64,000 bases of DNA. Source: Brienomyrus brachyistius (taxonomy: Eukaryota > Chordata > Actinopteri > Osteoglossiformes > Mormyridae). Both the position numbers and the translations under genes were made by a program. Shown here piece by piece: positions 21,711-32,935 of this stretch (position 1 is its first letter; every line of letters begins with the position of its first letter). Under the pieces are notes generated by a model, which did not search any database, had not been told where the DNA came from, and worked only from the letters and a program-made list of their open reading frames with translations. Location: NCBI RefSeq assembly GCF_023856365.1, contig NC_064544.1, positions 26,078,399 to 26,142,398 of the forward strand, written 5' to 3'.

Positions 21711-22280
21711 ATCTCTAGGTGTGTGGAGTTTAAGACAAGGCAAGTGATGCTACGATAATATAATTCCTTGGTAAGACCCCACCTAGAATATTGTGTGCGG
21801 GTTTGGTTACCATACCTTAAGAAGGACATTGCTGCCTTGGAAAAGGTGCAACGTAGGGCAACGAGAATGATTCCTGGTCTTAGAGGAATGTCTAATGAGG
21901 AGAGGTTAGCTGAGCTGAATCTGTTTAGCCTCGAGCAAAGGAGACTAAGGGGGGACATAATCCAGGTGTTTAAGATTCTAACAGGTCTGGATGCTGTTCA
22001 GCCAAATGGCTATTTCAATGTTAGTTTAAATACCAGAACTCGTGGCCATAAGTGGAAATTAGCTGGAGAACATTTTAAAACGAATTTGATGAAGCATTTC
22101 TGTACACAGCGTGTAGTTAGAGTATGGAATAGTCTTCCTGTTATTGTAACACAAGCTAAAACCCTGGGTTCTTTTAAATCAGAGCTAGATAAGATTTTTG
22201 AGCTATTAGCTAAGTTCTCCTCAAAGGAGCTTGATGGGCCGAATGGCCTCCTCTCATTTGTAAATCTCTTTGGTTCTTAT
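21710..22280 (+). mobile_element. CR1-type LINE, 3' end, nested
   Basis: Encodes the C-terminal end of a CR1-type reverse transcriptase ORF: LVRPHLEYCVRVWLPYLKKD, QRRATRMIPGLRGMSNEERL, RTRGHKWKLAGEHF, VVRVWNSLPVIV. It ends with 'gatgggccgaatggcctcct' and a degenerate 'ggttcttatg' tail. Related to the copies at 34343-35329 and 57825-58656 but more diverged. 5' truncated and lacking the catalytic YADD region. It splits the LINE at 21340-22385. Confidence 0.8.
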
Positions 22281-22400
22281 GAGTCAGCTTACAGAGATGA
22301 GGTCCAGAAACTGATAGGTTGGAGTTCAGCAAACAATTTGGCACTAAACAGCACAAAGACAAAGGAATCACTGACTTCAGGAAGGATGGAGGCGACACTG
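22281..22400 (+). pseudogene. LINE ORF2 fragment, 3' part after nested insertion
   Basis: YRDEVQKLIGWSSANNLALN-STKTKE is the region that follows the catalytic box in the reverse transcriptase of the fish LINE whose 5' fragment is at 21340-21710. The catalytic segment between the two is missing. A short GGAT run follows. Confidence 0.55.
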
Positions 22401-22669
22401 GCCTGCCTAGATGGATGGATGGATGTTTTTATTGACATTGTAAGTACAATGAGATTTAGTTTGGAACGCGCCAGCAGCTACACAGTATATTTACAATTAT
22501 ATAGATTGTGAGGCATAAAATAAGGTGTGAGTAATATAACATAACGACATAATATAAGTAATCATTAATTAATCATTACAGATGGTATGAGGTGTGAACC
22601 GCTAGGCTGCTATGGCATGTTTGGTATCAAACCGATGGAAAATCACTCCAGTTTCCAAATCTGGTCAGT
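22401..22669. other. A/T-rich spacer
   Basis: Starts with a GATG microsatellite and 'ttttattgacattgtaagta', a LINE- or SINE-tail-like motif. No gene. Confidence 0.4.
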
Positions 22670-24387
22670 GGTTACCACGAAAGTGAATATATCAAAAGTT
22701 ACACCAGCCTAACGAAAATCATCAATACAAGGGAAATCACTCTGGTCATAAATCTCAAAAGGACTGATACAGACCCCCTTCCGAAAGCCCGCCAAATGGA
22801 TGGTCAGCCATTGGTCCAGGAGTCGAATTCCTGGTCACTCCTATTCACGAACTTTACACTATAAAACCTGGCACCTCAGAACAAAGCCAGGAGAGGAGAA
22901 ACAGAAGGGAGGAGAAAACAAAAGACCATCAGCACGAAGAGAGGCAGAGAACATCAGCCCAAGAGAAGAGAAGCCCACAAGAAGCCCTCCTGAAGCCTAT
23001 CAGTGAAGACCCAGCTGGACAGAGAACTGCAACCAAGCCCAAGCTTCACCAGGAGAGGGAATCAGAGGGGCTCCACTCCAACAACCGCTGCAAACACCGC
23101 GCCTCCCTGAGTGCCATCACCCATCAGCTCATCAGCCTCCGCAACCAACTGCCAAGACCCCCCCCCCCCCCACTCTGCAACCAAGTAAACAAACTTCCTT
23201 TCATTTATAACAACCTAAACTCCTATTCACCTGCTATATTACTTTAGGACAGTATTTCCACAAATTGCTTGCTTTGCAGAACAGTATTTTCCCTTTTAAG
23301 GTTACTCATTTTAAATCTGGTCATTGCATTTTCATGATTACATTGTTTGTGTCCACTCCGTTATTTCGTGTTTATTGTTTGTTAGGTGTAATGTCTGTCT
23401 TATGTTAGTTATAGGAATAAATGCATGTCTTTTACACAACTTCAGCCTCCGTTCATTGAGTGCTCACAAGAATCCCTGCCTGTGCGATCTACGCTCTGAA
23501 ACCTCAAATTCGCCTGAAATATCGCGAGACTCTCTCTCATTGGCCGTGAGGGGAGCTTCGCTACCGATCGTTTACATTACCTGGTGACGCAGCTCGTTGG
23601 ACAAGCCTTCTATTCTAACCCAGGTTATTACGTGATACTGGTTATTAATGAGTTCCATTTAAGTCACACATTAACAGACTCACGGTGTTTCGCAATTGAG
23701 TTTGAGCCGACCATTCAGCATAAAAATTGGTTAATAATCACAAGGCACAAGGTTTAAACTTATTCTGAGCACACAATTTAAACTTTTTATGACCGAACGT
23801 GCAGTGAAGAAGCGCTACTGTCAACTGGTTGCAAAAGTCGCACTCATGGCAATCTGAAGGCATTTAAGCGGGATCATATGGGCTTATTATAGTTATTTTT
23901 ATTTCTATTATTAGTAGTTATATTATTTTGTTTTATTTTTGGTGATTTCATTGTAGTTCTTTCGTATTAAACTGCAGTAAACTTTAACCCTATGTCTGAC
24001 GAGATTCTCAGATGTAGCGCTTTGTTTCCAGGTTCAATTCGGACGAGTGTCTCCGTTTCTATATATCCTGGGAGAGATCTCTCTATTAGCGAACGGGAAT
24101 ACTTGTTATGAGGTTCTAACCTAAATTATGTTGCGCTTGGACATAAGACCGATAGCTTAGTTACCTATCAGGATCATACTCGTATGTGTGTGCCTGCTTT
24201 AGACAAAGCAAGTTTAACACAACTTTGCGCTGTGAGCCAAGTGTGTGTCATTTAGAAATTGGGAGTCTCCTGTGCTTGAGACCCGCCGTGGTTAAGCACC
24301 ATTTGCGACGAGATATAGTGCACTCACAATTTAAATCTGTCGCCGTAACGCGTGCGCCGTCTCGCTTCAGTAATTGTTTTAAGGGGT
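22670..24387. repeat. 1.7-kb duplicated block, copy 2
   Basis: Direct, near-identical copy of 1-1716 at an offset of 22669-22671. It is preceded by 'tttccaaatctggtcagt' and followed by 'ttttatactgtgcaaggcac', neither of which is shared with copy 1 on the right. The left boundary of the family cannot be judged because copy 1 starts at the window edge. Confidence 0.88.
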
Positions 24388-24494
24388 TTTATACTGTGCA
24401 AGGCACAGAAGAAGGCCACAAGCAGCATGCGCATGCATTAAATGTGTGTGTCACTCATCTAGCGTCGGCAACCGCCTAGCTATATCTTTGGTTA
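24388..24494. other. Spacer before the minisatellite
   Basis: 'acagaagaaggccacaagca' onward. No gene seen. Confidence 0.4.
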
Positions 24495-26330
24495 CCTCTA
24501 GTGGTCAGGCATAGAACTACCACTCCATTTCGAAATTGCGCCTCTAGTGGCCAGGCATAGAACTACCACTCAATTTCGATATTGCGCCTCTAGTGGCCAG
24601 GCATAGAACTACCACTCTATTTTGATATTGCGCCCCCGGTGGTCAGGCATAGAACTACCACTCCATTTCGATATTGCGCCCCCGGTGGTCAGGCATAGAA
24701 CTACCACTCCAGTTCGAAATTGCGCCTCTAGTGGTCAGGCATAGAACTACCACTCCATTTCGAAATCGCGCTTCTAGTGGTCAGGCATAGAACTACCACT
24801 CCATTTCGATATTGCGCCCCCGGTGGTCAGGCATAGAACTACCACTCCATTTCGAAATTGGGCTTCTAGTGGTCAGGCATAGAACTACCACTCAATTTTG
24901 AAATTGCGCTTCTAGTGGCAAGCCATAGAAGTACTACTCCATTTCGAAATCGCGCCTCTAGTGGTCAGGCATAGAACTACCACTCCATTTCGATATTGCG
25001 CCCCCGGTGGTCAGGCATAGAACTACCACTCCATTTCGAAATTGCGCTTCTAGTGGTCAGGCATAGAACTACCACTCAATTTTGAAATTGCGCTTCTAGT
25101 GACAAGCCATAGAACTACTACTCCATTTCGAAATTGCGCCTCTAGTGGTCAGGCATAGAACTACTATTCCATTTCGAAATCGTGCCTCTAGTGGTCAGGC
25201 ATAGAACTACCACTCCATTTCGAAATTGCGCCTCTAGTGGCCCGGCATAGAACTACCACTCAATTTCGATATTGCGCCTCTAGTGGCCAGGCATAGAACT
25301 ACCACTCCATTTTGATATTGCGCCCCCGGTGGTCAGGCATAGAACTACCACTCCATTTCGATATTGCGCCCCCGGTGGTCAGGCATAGAACTACCACTCC
25401 AGTTCGAAATTGCGCCTCTAGTGGTCAGGCATAGAACTACCACTCCATTTCGAAATCGCGCCTCTAGTGGTCAGGCATAGAACTACCACTCCATTTCGAT
25501 ATTGCGCCCCCGGTGGTCAGGCATAGAACTACCACTCCATTTCGAAATTGGGCTTCTAGTGGTCAGGCATAGAACTACCACTCAATTTTGAAATTGCGCT
25601 TCTAGTGGCAAGCCATAGAAGTACTACTCCATTTCGAAATCGCGCCTCTAGTGGTCAGGCATAGAACTACCACTCCATTTCGATATTGCGCCCCCGGTGG
25701 TCAGGCATAGAACTACCACTCCATTTCGAAATTGCGCTTCTAGTGGTCAGGCATAGAACTACCACTCAATTTTGAAATTGCGCTTCTAGTGACAAGCCAT
25801 AGAACTACTACTCCATTTCGAAATCGCGCCTCTAGTGGTCAGGCATAGAACTACTATTCCATTTCGAAATCGTGCCTCTAGTGGTCAGGCATAGAACTAC
25901 CACTCCATTTCGAAATTGCGCCCCCGGTGGTCAGGCATAGAACTACCACTCCATTTCGATATTGCGCCCCCGGTGGTCAGGCATAGAAGTACCACTCCAT
26001 TTCGATATTGCGCCCCCGGTGGTCAGGCATAGAACTACCACTCCAGTTCGAAATTGCGCCTCCAGTGGTCAGGCATAGAACTACCACTCCATTTCAAAAT
26101 CGCGCCTCCAGTGGTCAGGCATAGAACTACAACTCCATTTCGATATTGCGCCCCCGGTGGTCAGGCATAGAACTACCACTCCATTTCGAAATTGCGCTTC
26201 TAGTGGTCAGGCATAGAACTACCACTCAATTTTGAAATTGCGCTTCTAGTGGCAAGCCATAGCAGTGCCACTCCATTGAAATTGCACCTCTAGTGGTCCG
26301 CCATAGTAGGTTAACAACATCTGAGTTGGG
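24495..26330. repeat. 46-bp minisatellite, about 40 units, 690-bp higher-order repeat
   Basis: Each unit reads approximately 'ctctagtggtcaggcatag', 'aactaccactccatttcg', 'aaattgcgc'. Variants alternate (CTCTAGTGG or CCCCGGTGG; TCGAAATTG or TCGATATTG; rare 'gcaagccatagaagtactac'). The order of variants repeats after 690 bp (15 x 46): the block at 24541 recurs at 25231 and, partly, at 25921. Units near the right edge (26265-26330) are degenerate. Each unit contains the short inverted pair AGTGGT / ACCACT. Confidence 0.92.
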
Positions 26331-27090
26331 TCTCTGGTGGTCAACTGCGGTGATACAACACGCATAATTGGACACACAGGTTCTTGCCTGAAAGCAGGAA
26401 TCAACTTCACGGACTAAATCAGTTTGATCACAATACATTAACATCCAATTAGGTTATTGTTGCATAACTAATTGATGTTTACAATTGAATAAGAAACACA
26501 ATTCATTTGGTTTGATTCCCGTTTAACCTTTTTGATTTATTTTAGGTTTTATTTCACCTTATGCTTTCATTCATTCCCTCTCCCCCAACAAGGGGACTTG
26601 CATAGAAGTTCAACCACTATTAACAACAGTAAACCAGTTACGTACACAATCCCATCAGGAAGTCGTTTGGATGTGATCAGTTGAGCCCTTCGGGTGCTGG
26701 GTGCTTACCATTCGCTCTCTGTTGGTTGAGCTTGTCTGTGGCTCTGCTGTCACTGCTTGTGATCGTACAGTTTGTCAGAACCGAAGGGGAGTTCTCAGCA
26801 ATTGGATGCCCAAAAGCGTGTCAGCCCGGCTACACCCACTGACTCATTACGGGCAAGGCTGACAGGTACCTCAGGCGGTCATTACAACTTTTGAGCAGGA
26901 CTTCGTTTAGGGTGAGTTCTGAGAACGGCCCTAGCTTGGACTCTCACTAGGGTGGGTGATACCTGAAGGCAATTTTGCCAGCCGATAAGCTGAGCTCCAC
27001 CTGGGTTGTCTCAGTTGTGCATACAGAATACGCCCTTCCAAGTTAACATTGCTGGGGATCGGGGGAGTGGAAGCCGGACTCAGGCTTGCT
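26331..27090. other. No gene or recognised repeat
   Basis: About 760 bases without domain matches. Short ORFs only. Confidence 0.45.
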
Positions 27091-27205
27091 TGGCTGGGAG
27101 AATGATTCCTGGTCTTAGAGGAATGTTTAATGAGGAGAGGTTAGCTGAGCTGAATCTGTTTAGCCTCGAGCAAAGGAGACTAAGGGGGGACATAATCCAG
27201 GTGTT
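27091..27205 (+). mobile_element. CR1-type LINE fragment
   Basis: A 115-bp piece almost identical to 21864-21967 (ARMIPGLRGM...NEERLAELNLF). It ends abruptly where sequence of the 1.7-kb block begins. Confidence 0.75.
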
Positions 27206-27298
27206 AAATCTGGTCATTGCATTACATTTTTTTTGTATCCACTCCTTTATTTCGTGTTTATTGTTTGTTAGGTGTAATGTCTGTCTTATGTTAGTTAT
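27206..27298 (+). repeat. Third, partial copy of the 1.7-kb block
   Basis: Matches about 640-741 ('ttaaatctggtcattgcatt' to 'gtcttatgttagttata') with a small internal difference. Joined directly to CR1 sequence on the left and SINE tail sequence on the right. Confidence 0.75.
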
Positions 27299-27437
27299 AT
27301 CCATCCATCCATTTTCCAAACTGCTTATCCTACTGGGTCGCGGGTGGTCCGGAACCTATCCCGGAATGTGGAATGGGCACGAGGCAGGGAACAATCCAGG
27401 ATGGGGGGCAGCCCATCACAGGGCACACTCACACACA
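27299..27437 (-). mobile_element. SINE fragment (tail half)
   Basis: ATCC tail and body of the same SINE family as 4988-5349. The tRNA-like head is absent. The match ends at 'gggcacactcacacac'. Confidence 0.75.
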
Positions 27438-27834
27438 AATCGTGATTATATTATTGCACTATACTGTATAAATAAAAAGTAAACTTAATACCAGTTGTGG
27501 TAATAAAGTGCACAGAGAGTAAGAGAGAGTAGGGTTTCACATAAACGTATGTTCATTAGCATTTAGTATTCTGATGGCTTTGGGGTTAGAAGCTCTTATT
27601 AAATCTGGTTGTTCTGCAATGCATACTGCGGTAACGTTTACCAGAGGGCAGAAGTTCAAACATCTCATGTGCTAGGTGCGTGGGATCTTTTTTAAATATA
27701 ATTATGCATATGTAGAACTAGGGATATGATCCTGTTAAGTATGATAGTTCTGTCTCATTATTGCAGGATCGACATCCATAGTAACTGTGGTGATCTATCC
27801 ATTTGTGTGCATGTCTGTGTGTGTGTGTGCGAGC
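27438..27834. other. No gene seen
   Basis: Anonymous sequence ending in a short GT microsatellite (about 27814-27829). Confidence 0.4.
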
Positions 27835-28098
27835 GGGTATACCTATCCTACCCCATAGCGTGATAAATACCTGTTTTTTTTTTCCCTTATGGGGACCACG
27901 AAACTGAAAACCAGGAAAACTCTATTTTATAAAAATCTGTGACTGCTGTGGAAAAACTAAAAATGCAAAACCTCTTTTATTTTGCTTGGTTACTTATGGT
28001 TATGGTTAGGGCAGGGTGGGGGTTAAGATTGTCATAGTTAGCGTTAGCATTTATCCAATAGAAGTCAATGAGCGGGCCCCATAAGGATAGGTATACCC
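27835..28098. mobile_element. 264-bp inverted-repeat mini-element (MITE-like)
   Basis: Begins GGGTATACCTATCC and ends GGATAGGTATACCC, a perfect 14-bp terminal inverted repeat. The inside includes 'cttatggggaccacgaaact', 'gggttaagattg' and 'gggccccataaggatag'. No coding capacity. No convincing target duplication was seen. Confidence 0.65.
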
Positions 28099-28241
28099 TA
28101 TGTGTGTGCATGTTTGTGTTTGTCCCATATTGCCTGGGCTTCAGGATACCTCATAACCCGGAACTTCATCAGAAGTAGTTAGAAAATGGATGAATGGATG
28201 GATGGATGGATGGATGGATGGATGGATGGATGGATGGATGG
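28099..28241. repeat. (GGAT)n microsatellite with SINE-tail context
   Basis: About 12 GGAT units at 28185-28240, following a short stretch that resembles a SINE end. No gene. Confidence 0.8.
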
Positions 28242-28629
28242 ACAGATCAATAAAAGTACAGAACATCCATTTTACAAAGAACCATCAACACTAAATGTAT
28301 GCACTGGTCATGCTCCTGGAAATTAAACTTTTCTGAAAAGCAGCATGTTCATAAATTAGCTGCTGTTATACCTTGGGGGAACAAATGCAGATGAAATTGT
28401 AAAACAAACTGCAGTGGCAAAACAGTTCTGGCTGCCTGTGCTGCCCTGCCTGCCCGCCCTCCTGCCCATTACGTCCTGCCTGTGCCACCCTCCTGCCTGC
28501 CCTCCTGCCTGTTTACGTCTTTCCTGTGTGCCCTGCTGCCAGTTATTCTGTATTTACATCCGGACTTAACTAATTGAACCATATAAACCATATAAATCAG
28601 GACTTTGTTAACCTGACTTCTGCCCTGTG
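28242..28629. other. Anonymous sequence with CCTGCC-rich tract
   Basis: At 28433-28530 there are irregular repeats of 'cctgcctgccc' type. No gene. Confidence 0.45.
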
Positions 28630-28815
28630 GAGGATGGGCTCCCCCTTTCACTCTGGTTCCTCCAAAGGTTTCTTACTATGACTGAGTTTATCCTTGCCAA
28701 TGTCGCTTTCTAATTTTTCAGGCTAGATCTTGCTCACTGGGACAATTGGGCAGGGACAAAGTAAAGTGCTTTGAGACAATGTAAGGCTATGAAAATGTAC
28801 TATACAAAATAAAGT
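28630..28815 (+). repeat. Common fish repeat end
   Basis: 'ggaggatgggctcccccttt', 'caaaggtttcttac' and 'gctttgagacaatgtaaggc' match the repeat piece at 18660-18800 and end in 'aaataaagtgaattgactt'. Looks like the 3' end of a LINE or SINE family. Confidence 0.55.
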
Positions 28816-30679
28816 GAATTGACTTGAGTAATGTGGCACAAAGCAACCCTTCTTTGCCACAGGAAATGTCTGGTGCAATTTCTTTTTTAATTGTACATGT
28901 CAATTGCATAATACCCTAAACTAATTCATTATTATTTCTATTATTATCATCATCATCAGTATTTCATTAGTATTCCATGGTATTTAGATTTTTCAGGAAT
29001 CAGTGTGTGTACTGTATACTTTTTAATTTATTTGCACTATGTGTAGTGTCTCTGCAGCTGTATATACTTGCTGCATTATGCACAAGAACTTCCCTCAGGC
29101 ATCAGTATAGTTAATCAAATGTAATATTTCTTGCTTGTTTATTAAGTTGTTTTAGGTATTTTGTGTGTTCCACTTAATTTAGTGTAATTAGTCCTAGTTG
29201 ACTCAGGTTTAGTTAGATTTTTCCTTCTGTTGTTCCTCTGCATCATGCTACTGTCATAAAATTTCAATGTCTTACCTAACTTAAGAGTTTTGTGCATTGT
29301 GTTTTGGAGAGAAAGAAATCATTACTTTTTTTCTTTAGATTCATCCACTGATTCTATCACCTATGACACATTCCCCCTGAATATTTGTTTGTTTATTTAT
29401 GTATTTGCTTGGGGGATGGAATTAACAAACAGAAATAACTGAATGAATCAGGGTAGTGAAAAACATTTATAAACTTATCATTTTGGTATTGGTACGATCC
29501 TGTTCTGGTTAGTTAGCCGAGGGAGTAAATCATCCGGAGTTTCATCTCTCAATCTCCTCCTACACCCACTCAGCATCACAGTATGGACTCCCCAATGCAA
29601 CTGATCTGCACGTATTTGTACTCTGGGAGGAAATTGAAGCCCCCATAGGAAAAACTCAAAGCCTACAGACATATGCACAAAACCAGGGGACATGCTCAGT
29701 TCTGCAGGCCTGGAAGTGTGAGAGAAGGCTATTTATTGAGTTTCCCCTCTGCCCCTGGTAAAGATGAAACATGCACAAGTCATTAAACACACATATACTT
29801 ACATGAAAGTCTGACTGATACTGGAGCTTCCAGTGCCCGTAAACCAGGTACTGGGGTACTCCATTTCCTTCTTGATAATTAGCGCCATTGAAAAAAAAAC
29901 GGTGCCTTTCCTAATATTAACTGACTCTCAGACAAATGTACTGCTTGAAGACCCTGCCACTATTCGCATTTTCCAGCAGGAGTCACAAATCTTCATTGCA
30001 TTCAGTTTATTCTCAGATGAGCTCATGCATGTTTCTATGTGCATCTTTACACTTAAACAAATACAGCTAACCTCTGTTGTTATATTCCATATATATTTGT
30101 CGTGACTGGCCTTTTTTCTCAAATGATGGATTTCTGAAACTAAAACTGACAGTATTCTAAAATATTTATATTGCCACATCATCAACACATGTTCTAATAT
30201 GACATAGCATTCCCCTGGACCATAGTGCGACTTAGAGACAAGATATAACATGCCCTTCACAGTAAAACACTAGATAGGTGCAACACTTAATGTCAACGTT
30301 GTCAATGTCAATGTTGACTTAATGTCAACGTTAAATTCATGGATTCGCAAATTAAGTAACACGGTTACAGTACAAAAACGAGCAGAGCTGTGTATGGCAT
30401 GACTATCTCGCGGCGGCGACAAAATATGCTTATCCTTCTAATTATTCAGAAGAAAATATATTTGCAAGCACAGCCGTTCACGGCTTCCGTACAAAAAGCT
30501 GTCACTACGCTACAGGAAGAATACACGACCAATATAGGATTTACACAAGTCTGCTTCTTTTGTTTTATTTAGTAACAACTTTCACAAAAATTGACAGCAA
30601 TACTGCTAAAAGTGTAGATCTGTTGCCAAATTAAATAAACAAAGAAATTAATCATAAAAATATTCAAAGTATATACAGC
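28816..30679. other. No gene or recognised repeat
   Basis: About 1.9 kb of A/T-rich sequence. Short ORFs (for example 29833-30105 + and 29928-30260 -) overlap antisense to each other and show no domain. A few short direct and inverted copies of 'aatgtcaacgtt' occur at 30290-30340. Confidence 0.45.
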
Positions 30680-30823
30680 CAGGGGCGCCGCTAGCAATTT
30701 TGGGCCCTATGACAAAATATGAGGTTGGGCCCCCCTACCACACCCATTCAGATCTCTGGGGGCCCCTAAAGGGCGTGGGCCCTTAGAATTGTCCCAACTT
30801 TCCCCCCCTTAGCGGCGCCCCTG
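30680..30823. mobile_element. 144-bp hAT-type MITE with 8-bp target duplication
   Basis: Perfect terminal inverted repeats CAGGGGCGCCGCTA / TAGCGGCGCCCCTG flank a G/C-rich core. The flanks carry the identical octamer TATACAGC (30672-30679 and 30824-30831). An 8-bp duplication and CAGGGG-type ends are the marks of the hAT superfamily. No coding capacity; it depends on a transposase elsewhere. Confidence 0.88.
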
Positions 30824-30831
30824 TATACAGC

Positions 30832-31317
30832 TAACCATTTCCAATCGAAAAGTACATACAAGTCTCCAATATAAGTTATACAATGGAGCGCAGATAAAAC
30901 TTTTAAATAGTAATTAACCAAACTATATAAAGAATACAAGTTTGAATACAGGTAATTTGTATAAATTTTACTGTGTTCAGACTGAAAAATCAGCACCAGC
31001 CTTACACACATTGCAGTTCTGCTTTTTTCTTCTTTTAGCATAATTACCCGTTTCACGTTCACGAGGCAGAAGATCCCTGCAAATGTGAAAATTCACAAGT
31101 AACAGGCACCATTAACCTCAAGCCATAACAGTCTGCTAGCCTGAACAATAGCAAACTCTATGTATTACCAATTATTACGCAGGTTGTCACTTTATCAAAT
31201 CATGACTGTTACTAAGAAGTGGGAGTGAAACGCGTGTCACGAGATCTCGCGATATTACAACAAGCGAAAGAGCGAAAAGCCGTTTCACGAATGCGCTGCA
31301 AATGAGCTGCTGTAAAT
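30832..31317. other. Anonymous sequence, CpG-bearing 3' part
   Basis: No gene. The last 100 bases (31220-31310) contain several CpG motifs ('acgagatctcgcgatatt') and lead into the BED-finger fragment. Confidence 0.4.
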
Positions 31318-31533
31318 ATGTCGGCATCTGACTAAATTACTATAGTAGATACCCCAGACACTTTTGAATCTTTTGTGTGTCAGCATTTCGGGTGCCCGGC
31401 GGAAAATATAAATGGCGAAAGGGAGACAGACAAAACACGAACCATCTGTAAGGACTGTAGAAAGCTAATGCCGCACACAGCGGCTAATGCTACTACTAAC
31501 TACTATGCAAAGCCATTTGCAGCACCATCATAG
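31318..31533 (+). pseudogene. BED-type zinc-finger fragment of a hAT-like transposase
   Basis: From the ATG at 31318, five codons precede an in-frame TAA (31333-31335). The frame then reads on without a break: TFESFVCQHFG, then TRTICKDCRKLMPHTAANAT and NYYAKPF, to a TAG at 31531. The aromatic-H-F-G start and the C-x2-C pair with a downstream N-T-T-N-Y segment match the BED finger found at the N terminus of hAT transposases and ZBED proteins. The closing His pair and the catalytic region are missing. A dead fragment. Confidence 0.55.
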
Positions 31534-31770
31534 CTCTTTATTTAAATTCACTGCACCGGTGAAGAAAACATTTTTAAAAAAATGTTATGTTTATTATTGG
31601 GTGCTTTCCACTTCATGCACCCACATACAGCGCTAGCTTAAAGCAATGCATTCTGGTCCTGACGCAATGCATCATGGTTATATTTTTTATCGCCCGTTGC
31701 ATTACGTCACCATGTCACATGGTACCAAAACTCCGCGAGAGCAAGACACATCAGGCAGCACCTCTTAGCA
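31534..31770. other. Short spacer
   Basis: Contains two related stretches ('gcaatgcattctgg', 'gcaatgcatcatgg'). No gene. Confidence 0.35.
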
Positions 31771-32261
31771 GGCTGCACAGGCTGGATCCGCCTCCATTAC
31801 GACACAACTTTGCCCTTATTGGCTTAAGATTTTAGTTACATACATGACGTTTGTATATCTGCTATTTCTCCCGAGAAGCAGGTAAAGCGGTAACTGCTTT
31901 TCAATTAATTTACTTGGTAAAATTAAATTTAAATAAATGATATGAATATTGTAATAGTACTCGTGAGCTTTGTTTGTTGTTAGTTACTGTAATGTTGCGC
32001 TGCTTTATTTGTTTAATCGTCTTGTCTGTGAAGACATTCAAGTTAATCAAATAAGAACTGCACTGTACACTGTACATGACCATAAAAACTTTGAATCCTT
32101 GAAATAAATGTTTTTGATCTTTTCCTTGGCAGTTATCTTTTTACACAGGGCCTCTATGTACACAATAGTTATTTTTTTCACGACTAACAGTATGGATCAG
32201 GAGTTGGTTATTGTAAAAGAAGTAATGTGCATGCAGGTGATATTTGTATAGATTTATATTT
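31771..32261 (+). repeat. Dispersed repeat family A, copy 2
   Basis: Second copy of 4151-4644 in the same orientation. Both copies end at 'gatatttgtatagattta', after which the flanks differ. Confidence 0.75.
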
Positions 32262-32712
32262 ACCCCTAGGTGATAAGTTTGACAGTCATTTCTTTTACCG
32301 TTTGGCCTCTCGGTTGAACATAATAGTGGCGCGAGCAGCTCCACTTGGTTTTTTAAAAATACTCAGCCATGAACTTTTGGTGAACTCAGGTGAATCCCTT
32401 CCTTCAGTAGTAAACCTTGGTAGTTTCAGCCGTTTACACATTGTCTCACTAAAAGGTTGATAATATATTTGTCCTTTTACATAGTGATAAAATATACGCG
32501 ATAAAAATGTGAATATTCATAGATTCAGGACTAACAAAGTAGCTAACAGAAACTCAGACTAACAAAAGGTGCAAATACATACTCAGTTGGTTCCATTGTG
32601 TTGATTACATTATAATGTTTACATTGTAATGATTATATCATGGATATTTGGCATACTTTTTATAAAATCGTAATTCTTATATTCTGCGTTATATAGTGCT
32701 AAATAATATTCC
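32262..32712. other. No gene seen
   Basis: A/T-rich sequence. A 77-codon ORF crosses the repeat boundary at 32227-32460 and has no recognisable domain. Confidence 0.4.
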
Positions 32713-32935
32713 ATAGATGGATGGACTTTATTAATCCCCGTGGGGAAATTGTGTTTTTTATGTCTCCCTCAACTTACTCTTTGTGGAGTAAGTTGTCCGC
32801 GAAGTGCAGCTACCTGTTGGGGCGCCCAGGGAGCTGGGGGTTAAGGGCCTTGCTCAAGGACCCACAGACGTGCTGAGGCTGGGTTAGTTTCAACTGGTGA
32901 CCTCATTACAGGCACAAGGACTGACCCCTGCCCCC
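32713..32935 (+). mobile_element. LINE/SINE 3'-end fragment
   Basis: 'gatggatggactttattaat', 'ccccgtggggaaattgtg' and 'gggttaagggccttgctcaa' are the typical 3' end of fish L2-related elements and their SINE partners. No ORF. Confidence 0.55.

Noticed and set aside
24495..26330. CRISPR-like array (regular short repeats)
   Set aside because: Units are contiguous 46-bp tandem repeats without unique spacers, and the setting is a vertebrate genome.
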